Below the pieces are notes generated by a model. The model was given only the letters and a program-made list of their open reading frames with translations, was not told the origin of the DNA and made no database searches. Shown piece after piece: positions 9,110 to 19,073 of a stretch of DNA of 64,000 bases; position 1 is the first letter of the stretch, and each line of letters starts with the position of its first letter. The position numbers and the translations under genes are program-made. This DNA comes from Deinococcus radiophilus (lineage in GTDB: Bacteria > Deinococcota > Deinococci > Deinococcales > Deinococcaceae): contig NZ_CP086382.1 of the NCBI RefSeq assembly GCF_020889625.1, positions 160,844 to 224,843 of the forward strand, read 5' to 3'.

Positions 9110-9374
9110 CCAGGCTCAGTACGGTTGAGAAGGAGGTGATCAGCCGGACCGCTCAGAGCGTCATAGGCGGGATAAAGGCGAAGTTCCAGTGCCGCAGACC
9201 CTAAGCAGCTGCGACTGGGCGGCGGGCACATCACCTCAGCAGCGCAACGGATTGCGGCGGCTCTGTACAGTTATCCCGTTGACTGAACCGGTCACACCTC
9301 GCTGCCACTTCACTGCCGCCCACATGAACGAATCCGGACCAGACCACCTCTACCGACTCAGGTATGCTCAGGGT
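9110..9374 (+). promoter_or_regulatory. Intergenic region with leaderless promoter and a stretch complementary to the 16S rRNA 3' end
   Basis: The gap carries TATGCT at 9363-9368, six bases before the ATG at 9375, a leaderless -10 element. At 9127-9150 it contains AAGGAGGTGATC followed by AGCCGGACC, close to the exact complement of a bacterial 16S rRNA 3' terminus apart from one missing C and one substitution. No other gene or hairpin is supported here. Confidence 0.5.
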
Positions 9375-10853
9375 ATGCGGAATTACATTCTCAGTGCGGC
9401 AGCCCTGATGCTGTCAGCCACGGCCCACGCCGCTCCCCTGACCGCCGCCCAGGCCACCGAGCAACTGCTGGGCGCGGGGCAAATTCAGGCCGAATGGTTC
9501 ACGCCTGAGTTTCTGCAGATGGCCCCCCTGGACTTGATTCAGGCCCAGCTGGGCAGCCTGGAAGATCAGCTGGGGGCCTTTCAGACGGTAGAAACCCTGG
9601 ACGGCGGCGGCCTGGTCGCTGTGTACGAGCGAGGGCGCCTGCGGGTGCAGGCCGAGGTGGACGCCCAGGGGCGACTGGCCCTATTCGGTGCCGTACCTGA
9701 GGACCCGGTCCAGACCGAGACCATCCTGGCACAGCAACTGGAAGGGGGCCGCGCCGCGCTGGACCAAATCCTGCGGGGACGCCTGGCCGCCGAGTATTTC
9801 GCGCCCAGTTTCCTGTCCGAGATTCCCGCTGAGGAACTGGCCGCGCTAATGGACAATTTGGAGGCCGAATACGGGGCCTATCAGGGCGTGAAGGTCACTG
9901 GGCGGGGCTGGACCGCACAGTTTGAGCGCGGCGAGGTGCCGGTGTCCGGCTTTCAGGTGGACCGCGAAGGCCGCGTGATTCTACTGCAGTTTCAGCCCAC
10001 GGTCACCTTTACCGACCTGGACGAAGCCCGCGCGGCCTTTGCGGCGCTGCCGGGCGAAGTCAGCCTGCTGGTGCGTCCGCTGGACGGTGGGAATCAGGGC
10101 GTCAGCCTCAATGCGGGGCAGTATCTGGCGGTCGGATCCACCTTCAAGCTGGCCATTTTGGGCGAACTGCAGGCCCGGATTGCCCGCGGTGAAATGCGCT
10201 GGGAGGACGAGCTGACCCTGACCGACGCCGAGAGGAGCCTGCCCAGTGGCACCTTGCAAGAAGCCCCCGCAGGCCGCCGTTACACCCTGCGCGACCTGGC
10301 GGACCGCATGATCCGCGACAGCGACAACACCGCCACCGACCTGCTGATGGCCCATGTGGGCGCCGAGGCGGTCAGCCGCCGCCTGGGTCAGGTGGCCGCG
10401 CCGAATACCCGGCAAGCCTTCACCCTCAAGGCCCCGGAGAATCTGGATCTGCTCCGGGCCTACCGCACGGCAGGGCTGGACGCTACGGCCCGCCGCGCCG
10501 TGCTCGCCGAGGCTCAGGCGCGGCCACTTCCCGGTGTGGCTGCCTTTGTAGGCGGCAAACCCCTGGCCCGCGATGTGGAATGGTTCATCACCACTCAGCA
10601 GGCCTGTGACCTGCTGGCCGAGGTGGCCGCGCTGCCTTCCACCCAGTTAAATCCTGGCGTCGCCGAGAAAGAGCAGTTCCGGCAAGTGAGCTACAAGGGC
10701 GGCAGCGAAATCGGCGTGCTGAATCTGACCACCCAGCTCACCAACCGGGCCGGGCAGCGCTACTGCGTGTCGGCCACCTGGAACGATGCCCAGGCGTTGA
10801 ACGACGCACAGTTTATCGGGCTGTATCAGGGCGTGCTGCGGCTGCTGGAATAA
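9375..10853 (+). CDS. Secreted class A beta-lactamase-like serine hydrolase with duplicated N-terminal domain
   Basis: A 492-residue protein with a signal peptide (residues 1-20, ending ATAHA). Two copies of an about 90-residue domain follow (about 25-115 and 120-210); both share a pattern like EWFTPEFL/EYFAPSFL and LEAEYGAYQG, reminiscent of the N-terminal domain of ORF12/LpqF-type serine hydrolases. The catalytic domain has STFK (the Ser-x-x-Lys pair), SDN and a KGGS motif. It may be a beta-lactamase, a carboxypeptidase or an esterase. Both transcription and translation probably start at 9375. Confidence 0.82.
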   Translation: MRNYILSAAALMLSATAHAAPLTAAQATEQLLGAGQIQAEWFTPEFLQMAPLDLIQAQLGSLEDQLGAFQTVETLDGGGLVAVYERGRLRVQAEVDAQGRLALFGAVPEDPVQTETILAQQLEGGRAALDQILRGRLAAEYFAPSFLSEIPAEELAALMDNLEAEYGAYQGVKVTGRGWTAQFERGEVPVSGFQVDREGRVILLQFQPTVTFTDLDEARAAFAALPGEVSLLVRPLDGGNQGVSLNAGQYLAVGSTFKLAILGELQARIARGEMRWEDELTLTDAERSLPSGTLQEAPAGRRYTLRDLADRMIRDSDNTATDLLMAHVGAEAVSRRLGQVAAPNTRQAFTLKAPENLDLLRAYRTAGLDATARRAVLAEAQARPLPGVAAFVGGKPLARDVEWFITTQQACDLLAEVAALPSTQLNPGVAEKEQFRQVSYKGGSEIGVLNLTTQLTNRAGQRYCVSATWNDAQALNDAQFIGLYQGVLRLLE

Positions 10854-10868
10854 CGGCGCCAGGCGACA

Positions 10869-10897
10869 AAAGGGACCCTGCCAGCCGGGGATCCCTT
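10869..10897. terminator. Imperfect hairpin between convergent genes
   Basis: AAAAGGGACCC and GGGGATCCCTT form a stem with one mismatch around a nine-base loop, lying between the convergent hydrolase and alpha-2-macroglobulin genes. A/T residues flank both sides, consistent with a bidirectional terminator. Confidence 0.55.
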
Positions 10898-10905
10898 GGC
10901 CCGAA

Positions 10906-13900
10906 CTACTCCACCCACAGCCGTTCGGCGCGGCCCTCGCCCAACTGGCCGCCCTGGCTGGCTTCCAGGTATGGTGCCGGGGCCTGATAGTCGCCGCTGG
11001 CCAGTGCCCGCAGCTGATAACGGATCACTGTCTCCCCGGCGGGAAGCTGCTCTAGGTAAAAGACACTGCGGTCATCGTAGATGGAACGCGCGGCCCAAGC
11101 CAGCGCGGTGCTGCCAGGCGTATTCTCCCAGCCGGGAAAGGCGAAAGGGCGGTCGTCAACGGCTTCCAGACCGCCGGGGGTAGGGTCGGTCAGGCGCAGG
11201 CCCTTCAGGGCGGTGGGAGCCTGCACCCGCAGCGTGACAGTGACGATCTCATCGCGTCCCACACGGGTGGCAGAGTAGCTGCGCTCCAGCCTTACGCTGC
11301 TCAGGGCGGCGGGGGGCGCAGTGACCCGGCGGGTCAGAAACTCGCGCTCACAGGCCAGGCCTGCCGGACCACTCAGGGTCAGCTCCGGTGCGCCGGTCAA
11401 CTGCTGGAGCCCAAACACCAGGCACCGCGGCTGCGCCAGGGACACCGGCTGGGTCTCGCCGCCCAGGCGGACCGCAGCGCTGCCTCCTGCTGAGCCCGCC
11501 GCTTCCTGTTGGGCAGCCAGGGTCAACGCCGCCACGGCCGCCGCCGTGTCACGCGGTCCCCCGAAGCTCTGCCCGGTGCGGGCCTGCCAGACGGCCTCCA
11601 ACAGCATCTGGGCCTCCTCCATCTGACCCAGCCGCTGGGCGGCCAGCGCCAGCCAGGCGGTGCCTTCGGCAGTGTCCAGCGCCCAGCTGCCGGAACGCGA
11701 CTCAGCCGCGTTCTGCTGCGCGTCAGCCAGGGCCGAGCGGTACAGGGGCCGGGCCGCCTCAGGCTGGGCCAGGGCCAGTGCTGCGGCCAGTCGGGCCTGC
11801 TGAGCGGCGCTGAGGTTCTGGAATCGTCCGAGTGCCGCCATCCCCTGTGCATCTCCCGCCTGAATCAAGGCGGCCACCAGGGTGGAATCGGGCGGCCCTT
11901 TCAGTTGCGTCAGCAGCTTCTGAGCGTCCTCGCGCGCAATGTCCAGCACACTCTCCGTCACCAGACCAGCCGCCCGGGCCTGACCCAGGGCAGCCAGGGC
12001 CAGGCCCGTCTGCTCGGCGTCGGGGACTGTGGACTGGGCCGTCCAGCCCCAGCCACCCCCCAGTTCGGTGTAGTCCAGATGCAGGCTGAGGAGGGCCTGC
12101 ACGTCACGCTGGGCCGCTGCCCGCAGTCCCTGGGCCGGCAGCAGGCTTTCCCAGCCCAGGGCCTGCGAGAGCCGCAGCAGGTCCAGATTGGCCCCCAGCG
12201 AAGCCGCTACGCCGTCGGTGGTAATCCAGCGCTCGGCAGGGTCGCGCAGATAGGCGCTCAGGCTGGCAATACGCGCCTGATGAGGCCCGGCGGCCAGCGT
12301 CAGCACCAGTGCCTCAGGTTGCTGCCCAGCGGGGACGCTGAGCGTCTCACGGTGTGGTCCCCGGCCCGAGGCGCGGCTGACCTCGCGGCTGCCAGCTGGG
12401 CGGACCGGCAGCGTCTCCTGCAGCGCGTCCCCCTGTAGCCCCCCGGCGCGGGCCACCAGCGTGAGGGGCCCAGGCTGCTCCGGAGCACTCAGGTCAAAGC
12501 GCACGGTGCCGCGGCCAGCACGGAGGGTCAGCGGCTGGGTCTGGGCCGCGCCGCCGACCTCCAGGGTGACCTGCTCGGTACGGTCACTGCCCGCTTCGTC
12601 CTGCACACTAAGGTAAGCCATACCCCGGTCCCCCGCCGTCAAGACGCGGGGCCGCGACAGGCGCACCGCATAGGGCAGCCCCACTGTCAGTTCACTGCGG
12701 GTCTGCCCCACCGCTGTTTGCCCGCTGAAGGCGCGGGCGCTGACGCGGTACTCACCTAAGGCTTCGGGCAGGGTAAACGTCACCTGGGCGCGTCCATCTG
12801 CACCGGTCTGGACCGTGTCGAACAGGGCCAATTCGCGCAGATCGCTGCGCAGAGGCGCGCCGTCACCGCCAGCACCGCCGCCCCCACGGCCATCGGGCGG
12901 CAGATCGTAGGAGGTGACCTGCCAAGCCTGGGGTGAGGTGACACCCCAGAACAGCCGCCAGGGATCTGGTGCCGGATCTTCGGCCACGGCATAAAGAGCT
13001 TCCTGCACGGCATTCAGCGTGACCAGCGCTGGCTGGGGCTGACCACTCTGCACGGTTTCCACATCCAGGGTGACCCGCTCGCCAGGGCGCAGCTTCCCGG
13101 ACGGCCCGGTCACGCGGATCTCTACGCGGCGGTCGTCACGCACTACGGGCAGCACCGCCGTGGAGGCCCGCACCACCTCGCCCTGATAGGTGGTGGTCAC
13201 GTCCAGCCTCACCCCTGGTGTGGAGGCAGCGTCCAGCGGAACCGCAATCGGCGTCACTGGCCCACGTACCGTCAGCGGCTGGCGGATCAGGCGGTCCTCG
13301 GCGGCAATTTCCAGCAGCAGCGGTGTTCCGGCGGGCAGATTGGTCTTCAGTTCGGCGCGTACCTGCTCGCCGGGGTGCCGTGGCAGGGGCTGAGCCACCA
13401 GCTCGGCCTGGTACCGCTGCGGAGGCGCGTAAACATACGCCGCCCCACGCTGGCCGGCCCACAACTCGCCGGTCACCTGGCGGCCGCTGGCGTCCTGGGC
13501 GCTCAGCTTGATGGTGTAGCTGCCGTCCCGCGGCAAGGCAAAGCTGGGGCGTACCCAGCCTGCGGCGTCGCTGGTCAGGGTTTGCTCAGCCGCGACTTCG
13601 GTGCGCTGCTGGCCCTCCACATAAAAGGTACGAATCAGCTGCGCCTGCACGCGCCGTCCCGCCTGCGGCTGGTCTCCCGTCACGGAGCGCACCTGCACTG
13701 CCGCCGCGACGCGGTCCCCCACCTGCTCAGCCCAGTCCTGTAGCACCAGCCGTATCCCGGCAGGGTACAGCGTGAGCCAATGCTCGGCGTACACGTCCCG
13801 GCCGTATTCATCCTTGGCGCGCACAATGATCCGGGCAGCCTGGGGCGCATTCTTGAGCGCCGACGTGGGCAGGCTGAAGCTTGCCCGGCCGTCCACAGAG

Positions 13901-15423
13901 CGAGTCAGGGCAGGCTTACGGTCCAGATACGAGTAGTCACTACCGGACCACCATGCGGCGCTCTGGGTTTCCTGCCGCAGTTCGGCCAGGGGATCGTCCT
14001 GCCCCTGCGGGTTCAGGTTGCTTTGCTGACCCATCAGGTCCAGAAAGATCTCGGCCTGGACCTGCGCGGGGCCGCCGGCGTACAGGTCGGCGCTCAGGTT
14101 CAGGGGCAGCGGTTCTCCGGCGATCAGCTGGGTGGAGGCCTGCGCGTCCAGGGTGAACTGCGGCTTGACGAAGGCCTGTACCCGCACCGGCAGGCGGCTG
14201 ACGCTGGGGTCCGGCTGCGGGTTCTCGGCGGTGGGCGGGGTGGGCACTTCGACCTCGACCTCGTAATCGCCGGTTCTTATCTCACTGGCCAGTGGCATCT
14301 CGAAGCGCACCAATCCCTGCGCATCGGCCTGGGCCGACACCGAGTAGAGTTCATTGCCGCCCCAGCCCCGCGTCAGCCGCACGGTGACCGGACCACTGTA
14401 GGGCTGGCGCTCGCCGTTCACCAAGCGGCGCACCACCGCCAGGCCTTCGAGGGTTTCACCGGGACGGTACACCGGCTTGGAAGTCTGAAGAAAAGCCCGG
14501 GCCCGCTCGGACACTCCCACGCCCCAGCTGGACAGGTCAAGGTCGGCGCGGTGAGATTGACCCGCGATCTGCACCTCAGCATTCAGCTGCAGCGCTTCAC
14601 CGTCACGCACTGGAAAGGTCGCCCGGCCCTGGGCATCGGTGGTCACGGCTGGGAGGTCGCGGACCTTTTCCCAGCGCCAGGATGTGGGATCGTCTATCCG
14701 GCGCCAGGCACTGGCCTTGACCCGCGTCCCCGGCAGCGGCTGCCCGGTCACGGCATGCATGGCGTATACCTGCACGGCGTTCGGCAGCACGGTCGCCATC
14801 AGGTTCAGACTGGTGACGATCAGCACCTCGGCGCCCTGTACGCCCGTGGTGGCTCCCGCCTGGGAAGCAGTGACCAGATACGCCCCTGGCGGCAACGCTG
14901 GCAACTGAATGGGCGCTAGGCCATCTATGGAGCTGGGACGCGGCACGACCGGTATCCGGTGGAGCACCCCCCCTGTGGCCTGATACCGGGACACCCCTTC
15001 AGCGGTATCCCAGCGGCCCAGGGGCAGGACCCGCAGTTCTAGGCGGCCCAGGGAGCGCCCCGCTTCTCCGCCCCCCACCAGCAACCTGATCGGCTGCCCC
15101 GCAGGCTGTGGGGTTGTGGTGTAGGCGCCACCGACTGGAGACACCACGGCGATGCCCTGCCCCTCCGAACTGATCAGGCCGCTGCGGGCGTAATACACCT
15201 GCTGACCGTAGGGCACGGCCACCACAGCAGGCCGGGTGTACTGCCGGTATTCGCCCAGCGCGACCAAGGCCTTGCCGGCGGGGAGGGTCAGCACCGGGGC
15301 ACCGCTCAGGTCCGGCGTGGCGTAGAGCGGAAGTGGCGCGGCGGCGCGGTCAGCCAGCGCCGTGGTCGGCCACACGGCCAGCAAAACAGTCAGAGAAAGC
15401 CAGCCGCGGGCAAAGGGGTTCAT
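10906..15423 (-). CDS. Alpha-2-macroglobulin family protein
   Basis: A 1,505-residue secreted protein with an N-terminal signal peptide (residues 1-24). Many beta-rich MG/MG2-like domains follow, then the A2M domain segment LRELALFDTVQTGADGRAQ..FTLPEALGEYRVSARAF near residue 850, and an alpha/alpha-toroid thioester-type domain (GGGWGW near residue 1110). The usual C-x-E-Q thioester is absent: only two cysteines occur, both near the C-terminus. It therefore resembles the YfaS-like subgroup lacking the covalent trap. Bacterial A2Ms are thought to inhibit attacking proteases in the periplasm. It is monocistronic with a leaderless-type promoter. Confidence 0.9.
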   Translation of the reverse strand: MNPFARGWLSLTVLLAVWPTTALADRAAAPLPLYATPDLSGAPVLTLPAGKALVALGEYRQYTRPAVVAVPYGQQVYYARSGLISSEGQGIAVVSPVGGAYTTTPQPAGQPIRLLVGGGEAGRSLGRLELRVLPLGRWDTAEGVSRYQATGGVLHRIPVVPRPSSIDGLAPIQLPALPPGAYLVTASQAGATTGVQGAEVLIVTSLNLMATVLPNAVQVYAMHAVTGQPLPGTRVKASAWRRIDDPTSWRWEKVRDLPAVTTDAQGRATFPVRDGEALQLNAEVQIAGQSHRADLDLSSWGVGVSERARAFLQTSKPVYRPGETLEGLAVVRRLVNGERQPYSGPVTVRLTRGWGGNELYSVSAQADAQGLVRFEMPLASEIRTGDYEVEVEVPTPPTAENPQPDPSVSRLPVRVQAFVKPQFTLDAQASTQLIAGEPLPLNLSADLYAGGPAQVQAEIFLDLMGQQSNLNPQGQDDPLAELRQETQSAAWWSGSDYSYLDRKPALTRSVDGRASFSLPTSALKNAPQAARIIVRAKDEYGRDVYAEHWLTLYPAGIRLVLQDWAEQVGDRVAAAVQVRSVTGDQPQAGRRVQAQLIRTFYVEGQQRTEVAAEQTLTSDAAGWVRPSFALPRDGSYTIKLSAQDASGRQVTGELWAGQRGAAYVYAPPQRYQAELVAQPLPRHPGEQVRAELKTNLPAGTPLLLEIAAEDRLIRQPLTVRGPVTPIAVPLDAASTPGVRLDVTTTYQGEVVRASTAVLPVVRDDRRVEIRVTGPSGKLRPGERVTLDVETVQSGQPQPALVTLNAVQEALYAVAEDPAPDPWRLFWGVTSPQAWQVTSYDLPPDGRGGGGAGGDGAPLRSDLRELALFDTVQTGADGRAQVTFTLPEALGEYRVSARAFSGQTAVGQTRSELTVGLPYAVRLSRPRVLTAGDRGMAYLSVQDEAGSDRTEQVTLEVGGAAQTQPLTLRAGRGTVRFDLSAPEQPGPLTLVARAGGLQGDALQETLPVRPAGSREVSRASGRGPHRETLSVPAGQQPEALVLTLAAGPHQARIASLSAYLRDPAERWITTDGVAASLGANLDLLRLSQALGWESLLPAQGLRAAAQRDVQALLSLHLDYTELGGGWGWTAQSTVPDAEQTGLALAALGQARAAGLVTESVLDIAREDAQKLLTQLKGPPDSTLVAALIQAGDAQGMAALGRFQNLSAAQQARLAAALALAQPEAARPLYRSALADAQQNAAESRSGSWALDTAEGTAWLALAAQRLGQMEEAQMLLEAVWQARTGQSFGGPRDTAAAVAALTLAAQQEAAGSAGGSAAVRLGGETQPVSLAQPRCLVFGLQQLTGAPELTLSGPAGLACEREFLTRRVTAPPAALSSVRLERSYSATRVGRDEIVTVTLRVQAPTALKGLRLTDPTPGGLEAVDDRPFAFPGWENTPGSTALAWAARSIYDDRSVFYLEQLPAGETVIRYQLRALASGDYQAPAPYLEASQGGQLGEGRAERLWVE

Positions 15424-15428
15424 GCTTC

Positions 15429-15434
15429 AGCATA
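15429..15434 (-). promoter_or_regulatory. Leaderless-type -10 element of the alpha-2-macroglobulin gene
   Basis: On the minus strand TATGCT is followed by five bases and the ATG at 15423, with no Shine-Dalgarno sequence. Confidence 0.5.
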
Positions 15435-15494
15435 AGGCGGCGTGTCACCGCTGACCTGACGAAATCTTGAGCGTTGACCCATCAGGGCCAGGAG

Positions 15495-16010
15495 TCAGTT
15501 CAGCGTCTTGCCACGCAGGTGCTGGGCACAGGAAATACGGTGACCCAGTTCCTCAGCGCCCAGTTCGCCGTGTTCCAGCAGCCCGGCGGCCACCACCTGT
15601 ACCTCGGTCCAGCTGCGGCGCAGCGTGGCCGCGGTTCTGGCCCGCAGCACCTGCAGATACGCAGCGGCCACCGCCTGTTCGCCGGGATCACTCAGACTGC
15701 GCCGGAGCAGTTCCAGCGCCGCCGCTTCAGCCAATGCCAAGTCGGGCCACTCATACCCCGCCAGTTCCAGGGCCACCGTTCCTGCCAGCCCCACCATCAC
15801 CAGATCTTCCATCAGTCCCCGGTTCAGTGCCAGCGCCGCCGGATCGGGCGCCAGGCCGTAGCGAATACCGTCCACCAGACTGACCTGCTGCACCCGCGCT
15901 GGGGCACGGCCACACAGTGTGGCCAGCACGGCCTCAGCGGCCAGTTGCTGGCAGCGCTGTTCGTCATTCGGGGCTTGGGTGGGGGCCGGGGTACTGTGGA
16001 GGGTGGGCAT
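15495..16010 (-). CDS. Stand-alone protein resembling a degenerate FtsH M41 domain
   Basis: A 171-residue soluble protein starting at the ATG at 16010, which has an AAGGA nine bases upstream; the open frame extends further but overlaps the terminator of the upstream gene. The order of elements recalls the FtsH peptidase domain: a first helix (LAAEAVLATLCG), a beta strand (VQQVSLVDG), then MEDLVMVGLAGTVALELAG and a C-terminal helix bundle ending LLEHGELGAEEL. The HExxH zinc motif is not present, so it would be catalytically dead. The assignment is by eye and tentative. Confidence 0.5.
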   Translation of the reverse strand: MPTLHSTPAPTQAPNDEQRCQQLAAEAVLATLCGRAPARVQQVSLVDGIRYGLAPDPAALALNRGLMEDLVMVGLAGTVALELAGYEWPDLALAEAAALELLRRSLSDPGEQAVAAAYLQVLRARTAATLRRSWTEVQVVAAGLLEHGELGAEELGHRISCAQHLRGKTLN

Positions 16011-16072
16011 TAACTTGAATCCTTTGGTCAGGATTAAAGCACAGCCCGCTTCTGCCATTGCAGGACAGTTCA

Positions 16073-16104
16073 CAAAAAAGCCCACCACCCGGAGGTGGCG
16101 GGGC
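16073..16104 (-). terminator. Rho-independent terminator of the DUF1540 gene
   Basis: On the minus strand GCCCCGCCACC pairs with GGTGGTGGGC around a TCCG loop and is followed at once by TTTTTT. It lies just downstream of the DUF1540 stop codon. Confidence 0.85.
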
Positions 16105-16118
16105 AAGTGAACTGGAAC

Positions 16119-16319
16119 TTACTGGCCCTGACCAGGGCGGTCACTCTCGGCAGAGGCATCCTGAGCGGGCGAGAAGGTCAGGCAGCGGGCCTGATCGGCG
16201 CTCAGGCTGACCTCAATCTGTCCGGCGGTACAGTTCTGGTCACGGTTGAAACGGCAGGTGACGGCGTCACAGCGGCTGACAACACTCTGTTCGTTATTCA
16301 TGGCTGCACTGTAGTCCAT
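16119..16319 (-). CDS. DUF1540 domain protein (small Cys-rich)
   Basis: A 66-residue protein with the DUF1540 pattern of four cysteines: RCDAVTCRFN, then NCTAGQIEVSL and ARCLTF. The domain probably binds a metal ion; its cellular role is unknown. A strong AAAGGAGG lies four bases before the ATG at 16319. A TTG one codon upstream is less likely as start. The gene is monocistronic, with TATAAA in its upstream region and a strong terminator behind it. Confidence 0.85.
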   Translation of the reverse strand: MDYSAAMNNEQSVVSRCDAVTCRFNRDQNCTAGQIEVSLSADQARCLTFSPAQDASAESDRPGQGQ

Positions 16320-16551
16320 CAAGCCTCCTTTAAAAAGTAGGGAGGCGCGTCATGTAAAGAGGGCTAATTTATAAACTTGATCAGGCTACTAAGGTATCAG
16401 CTCCGCTGCCTCAACGCCTTGAGGTCATCCGGAAAATAGGGTGAGCTGCCCAGGAATGTCCGCGTCTACTCTCTCTCCTGCAGAGCTGTGCCAGTCGGCC
16501 CATATGAAACCTCGGTGACGGATGCGTCGCCGTGATTTTCCGAGGCAGCCT
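16320..16551. other. Gap between the DUF1540 gene and the moaA 3' end
   Basis: It holds the promoter and Shine-Dalgarno of the DUF1540 gene on the right-to-left strand and, at about 16512-16547, a hairpin with CCTCGG/CCGAGG arms directly behind moaA that may end its transcript. No gene is supported. Confidence 0.5.
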
Positions 16552-17565
<1,014 letters not shown>

Positions 17566-17756
17566 GGATTACATCCTTTCAGAAAACAGGGGAAGCCGTA
17601 GAACCCTCAGCATCGGCGTGATGACATTTGCTATAGGTGGGAGGGATTGCATTCGGCCCACAAGCCTTCACCCTTTTCTCGGGCATTTCAGCTTGATGGA
17701 GGCAGGGCCTCTACCGCAACGGGAAGCCTCAAAAAACATCCACGTGGCACGGACGC

Positions 17757-19073
17757 TCAATCTTCTTTCCTGAACGGAGGCTGAGGATGCCCCGTCGCCA
17801 GCGGTGTCAGAGCCACAATCATGACCAGTGTCAACATAGGCAGAAAACTGCCAAAGGCGGGATTTGGAAAGAGTGTTTCTGTGGCAACCGTAGTAATCCA
17901 GAGACTGATCAGGAGGTTCAGTGCCATGCTGGCCCGCCGCTGACGCAACCTGTGCAGCTGTGACATGAGGACACCAAAAAACAGCACCATGACACTCAGA
18001 CCCGCCAAACCCGTGTCATAAAGTACCTGCAGCACCATCATGTGGGCATTGACTCCATGATTGCCGATGCCAGACCCCATACCGCTGCCCAGTAGCAGCC
18101 GGACTGGTTCATCCAGCAAGCTGCGCAGGTAGGATTGCCAGATTTCAGCCCGGCCAGCGAGGTTCTCGGTATTGCCCGCTTCCAGAATGGTGGACTGACG
18201 GGCGATGATCTTATCCAAATCCGTCTGCAAATAGGGCAGCGCGAAAACGCCTCCAAGACCGACCAGGAGTATCATCAGCGTGGAACGAAGCGGCGTACGG
18301 ATACCTTCAAGGAGGACGAAGACGACTGCGCCAACCAAACCGGCGCGGGCGCCGCTGAGAAAACAGGTCAACACCACCAGCAAAAGCAGCCATGAGTTGC
18401 TGCGGTCGGCGCGCATCAACATGGCGAACGCTCCTTGCAGCAGGAGCATGGAAGCGACGAAGCCGTGGTTATAACTCAGCGTGCCCAGCCCCGGGTCATA
18501 CGATTGATAGTAAAAATCCCAGAGCCCAGGTACACCGCTGCCGGGAAGAATCTGGCCCAGCAGCTTTGGCAAGAACGGCGAAAAATAAGTCCAAGTGACG
18601 GTAGCAGCGGTAAATAGAAAGCCAGCGGTGGCCACTCGGCCCCAGGTACGGAGTAATCCAGCGCTGAGAGACAGCCGTGAAACAATCCAGAACATCGCGG
18701 TTAACTGAAAGAGTTTGTAAACTTGAAAGATCCCGAATGGGAGGGCGACGTCCAAGTGACCATCTTGCATGATGAAAAGAAGCACCAAGGACAGCGCCGA
18801 GAGTCCAAAGATCAGCAGGATCCCTTTCCAAAGAAGCTGCAAGTCCTGGCGTACCGGCGCCGAATAAAGGACGGCCGTGATCAAGGCCGCCCAGAAGCTG
18901 AGATCCGCCAGGGTCTGCCACAGGGGCCAGGGGCCAAACCCCAGCACTGGAAGGCCAAAGCCCTGAACCGCGATATACACCGTCAGAAGGAATCCCACCA
19001 GCCGCTCTGCTCTGCGGGCAAACGAATGCTGGCCCAGTGGCGGCTGATGCTTGCCCGACCAGCTTAGAGTCAT
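17757..19073 (-). CDS. O-antigen ligase/polymerase-like membrane protein
   Basis: A 438-residue protein with ten or more membrane helices and the Wzy/WaaL-type segment around LLLLVVLTCFLSGARAGLVG (about residues 230-250), followed by a periplasmic loop near residues 300-345 containing GSGMGSGIGNHGVNAHM. Such proteins ligate or polymerise lipid-linked glycans at the outer face of the inner membrane. Its ATG overlaps the stop of the upstream glycosyltransferase gene (ATGA), and it is the last gene of the five-gene polysaccharide operon. Confidence 0.82.
   Translation of the reverse strand: MTLSWSGKHQPPLGQHSFARRAERLVGFLLTVYIAVQGFGLPVLGFGPWPLWQTLADLSFWAALITAVLYSAPVRQDLQLLWKGILLIFGLSALSLVLLFIMQDGHLDVALPFGIFQVYKLFQLTAMFWIVSRLSLSAGLLRTWGRVATAGFLFTAATVTWTYFSPFLPKLLGQILPGSGVPGLWDFYYQSYDPGLGTLSYNHGFVASMLLLQGAFAMLMRADRSNSWLLLLVVLTCFLSGARAGLVGAVVFVLLEGIRTPLRSTLMILLVGLGGVFALPYLQTDLDKIIARQSTILEAGNTENLAGRAEIWQSYLRSLLDEPVRLLLGSGMGSGIGNHGVNAHMMVLQVLYDTGLAGLSVMVLFFGVLMSQLHRLRQRRASMALNLLISLWITTVATETLFPNPAFGSFLPMLTLVMIVALTPLATGHPQPPFRKED

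Noticed and set aside
13780..14919. A 379-codon open frame on the plus strand
   Set aside because: It lies wholly antisense to the alpha-2-macroglobulin gene, has no recognisable domain and reflects the GC-rich third-position bias of the real gene.
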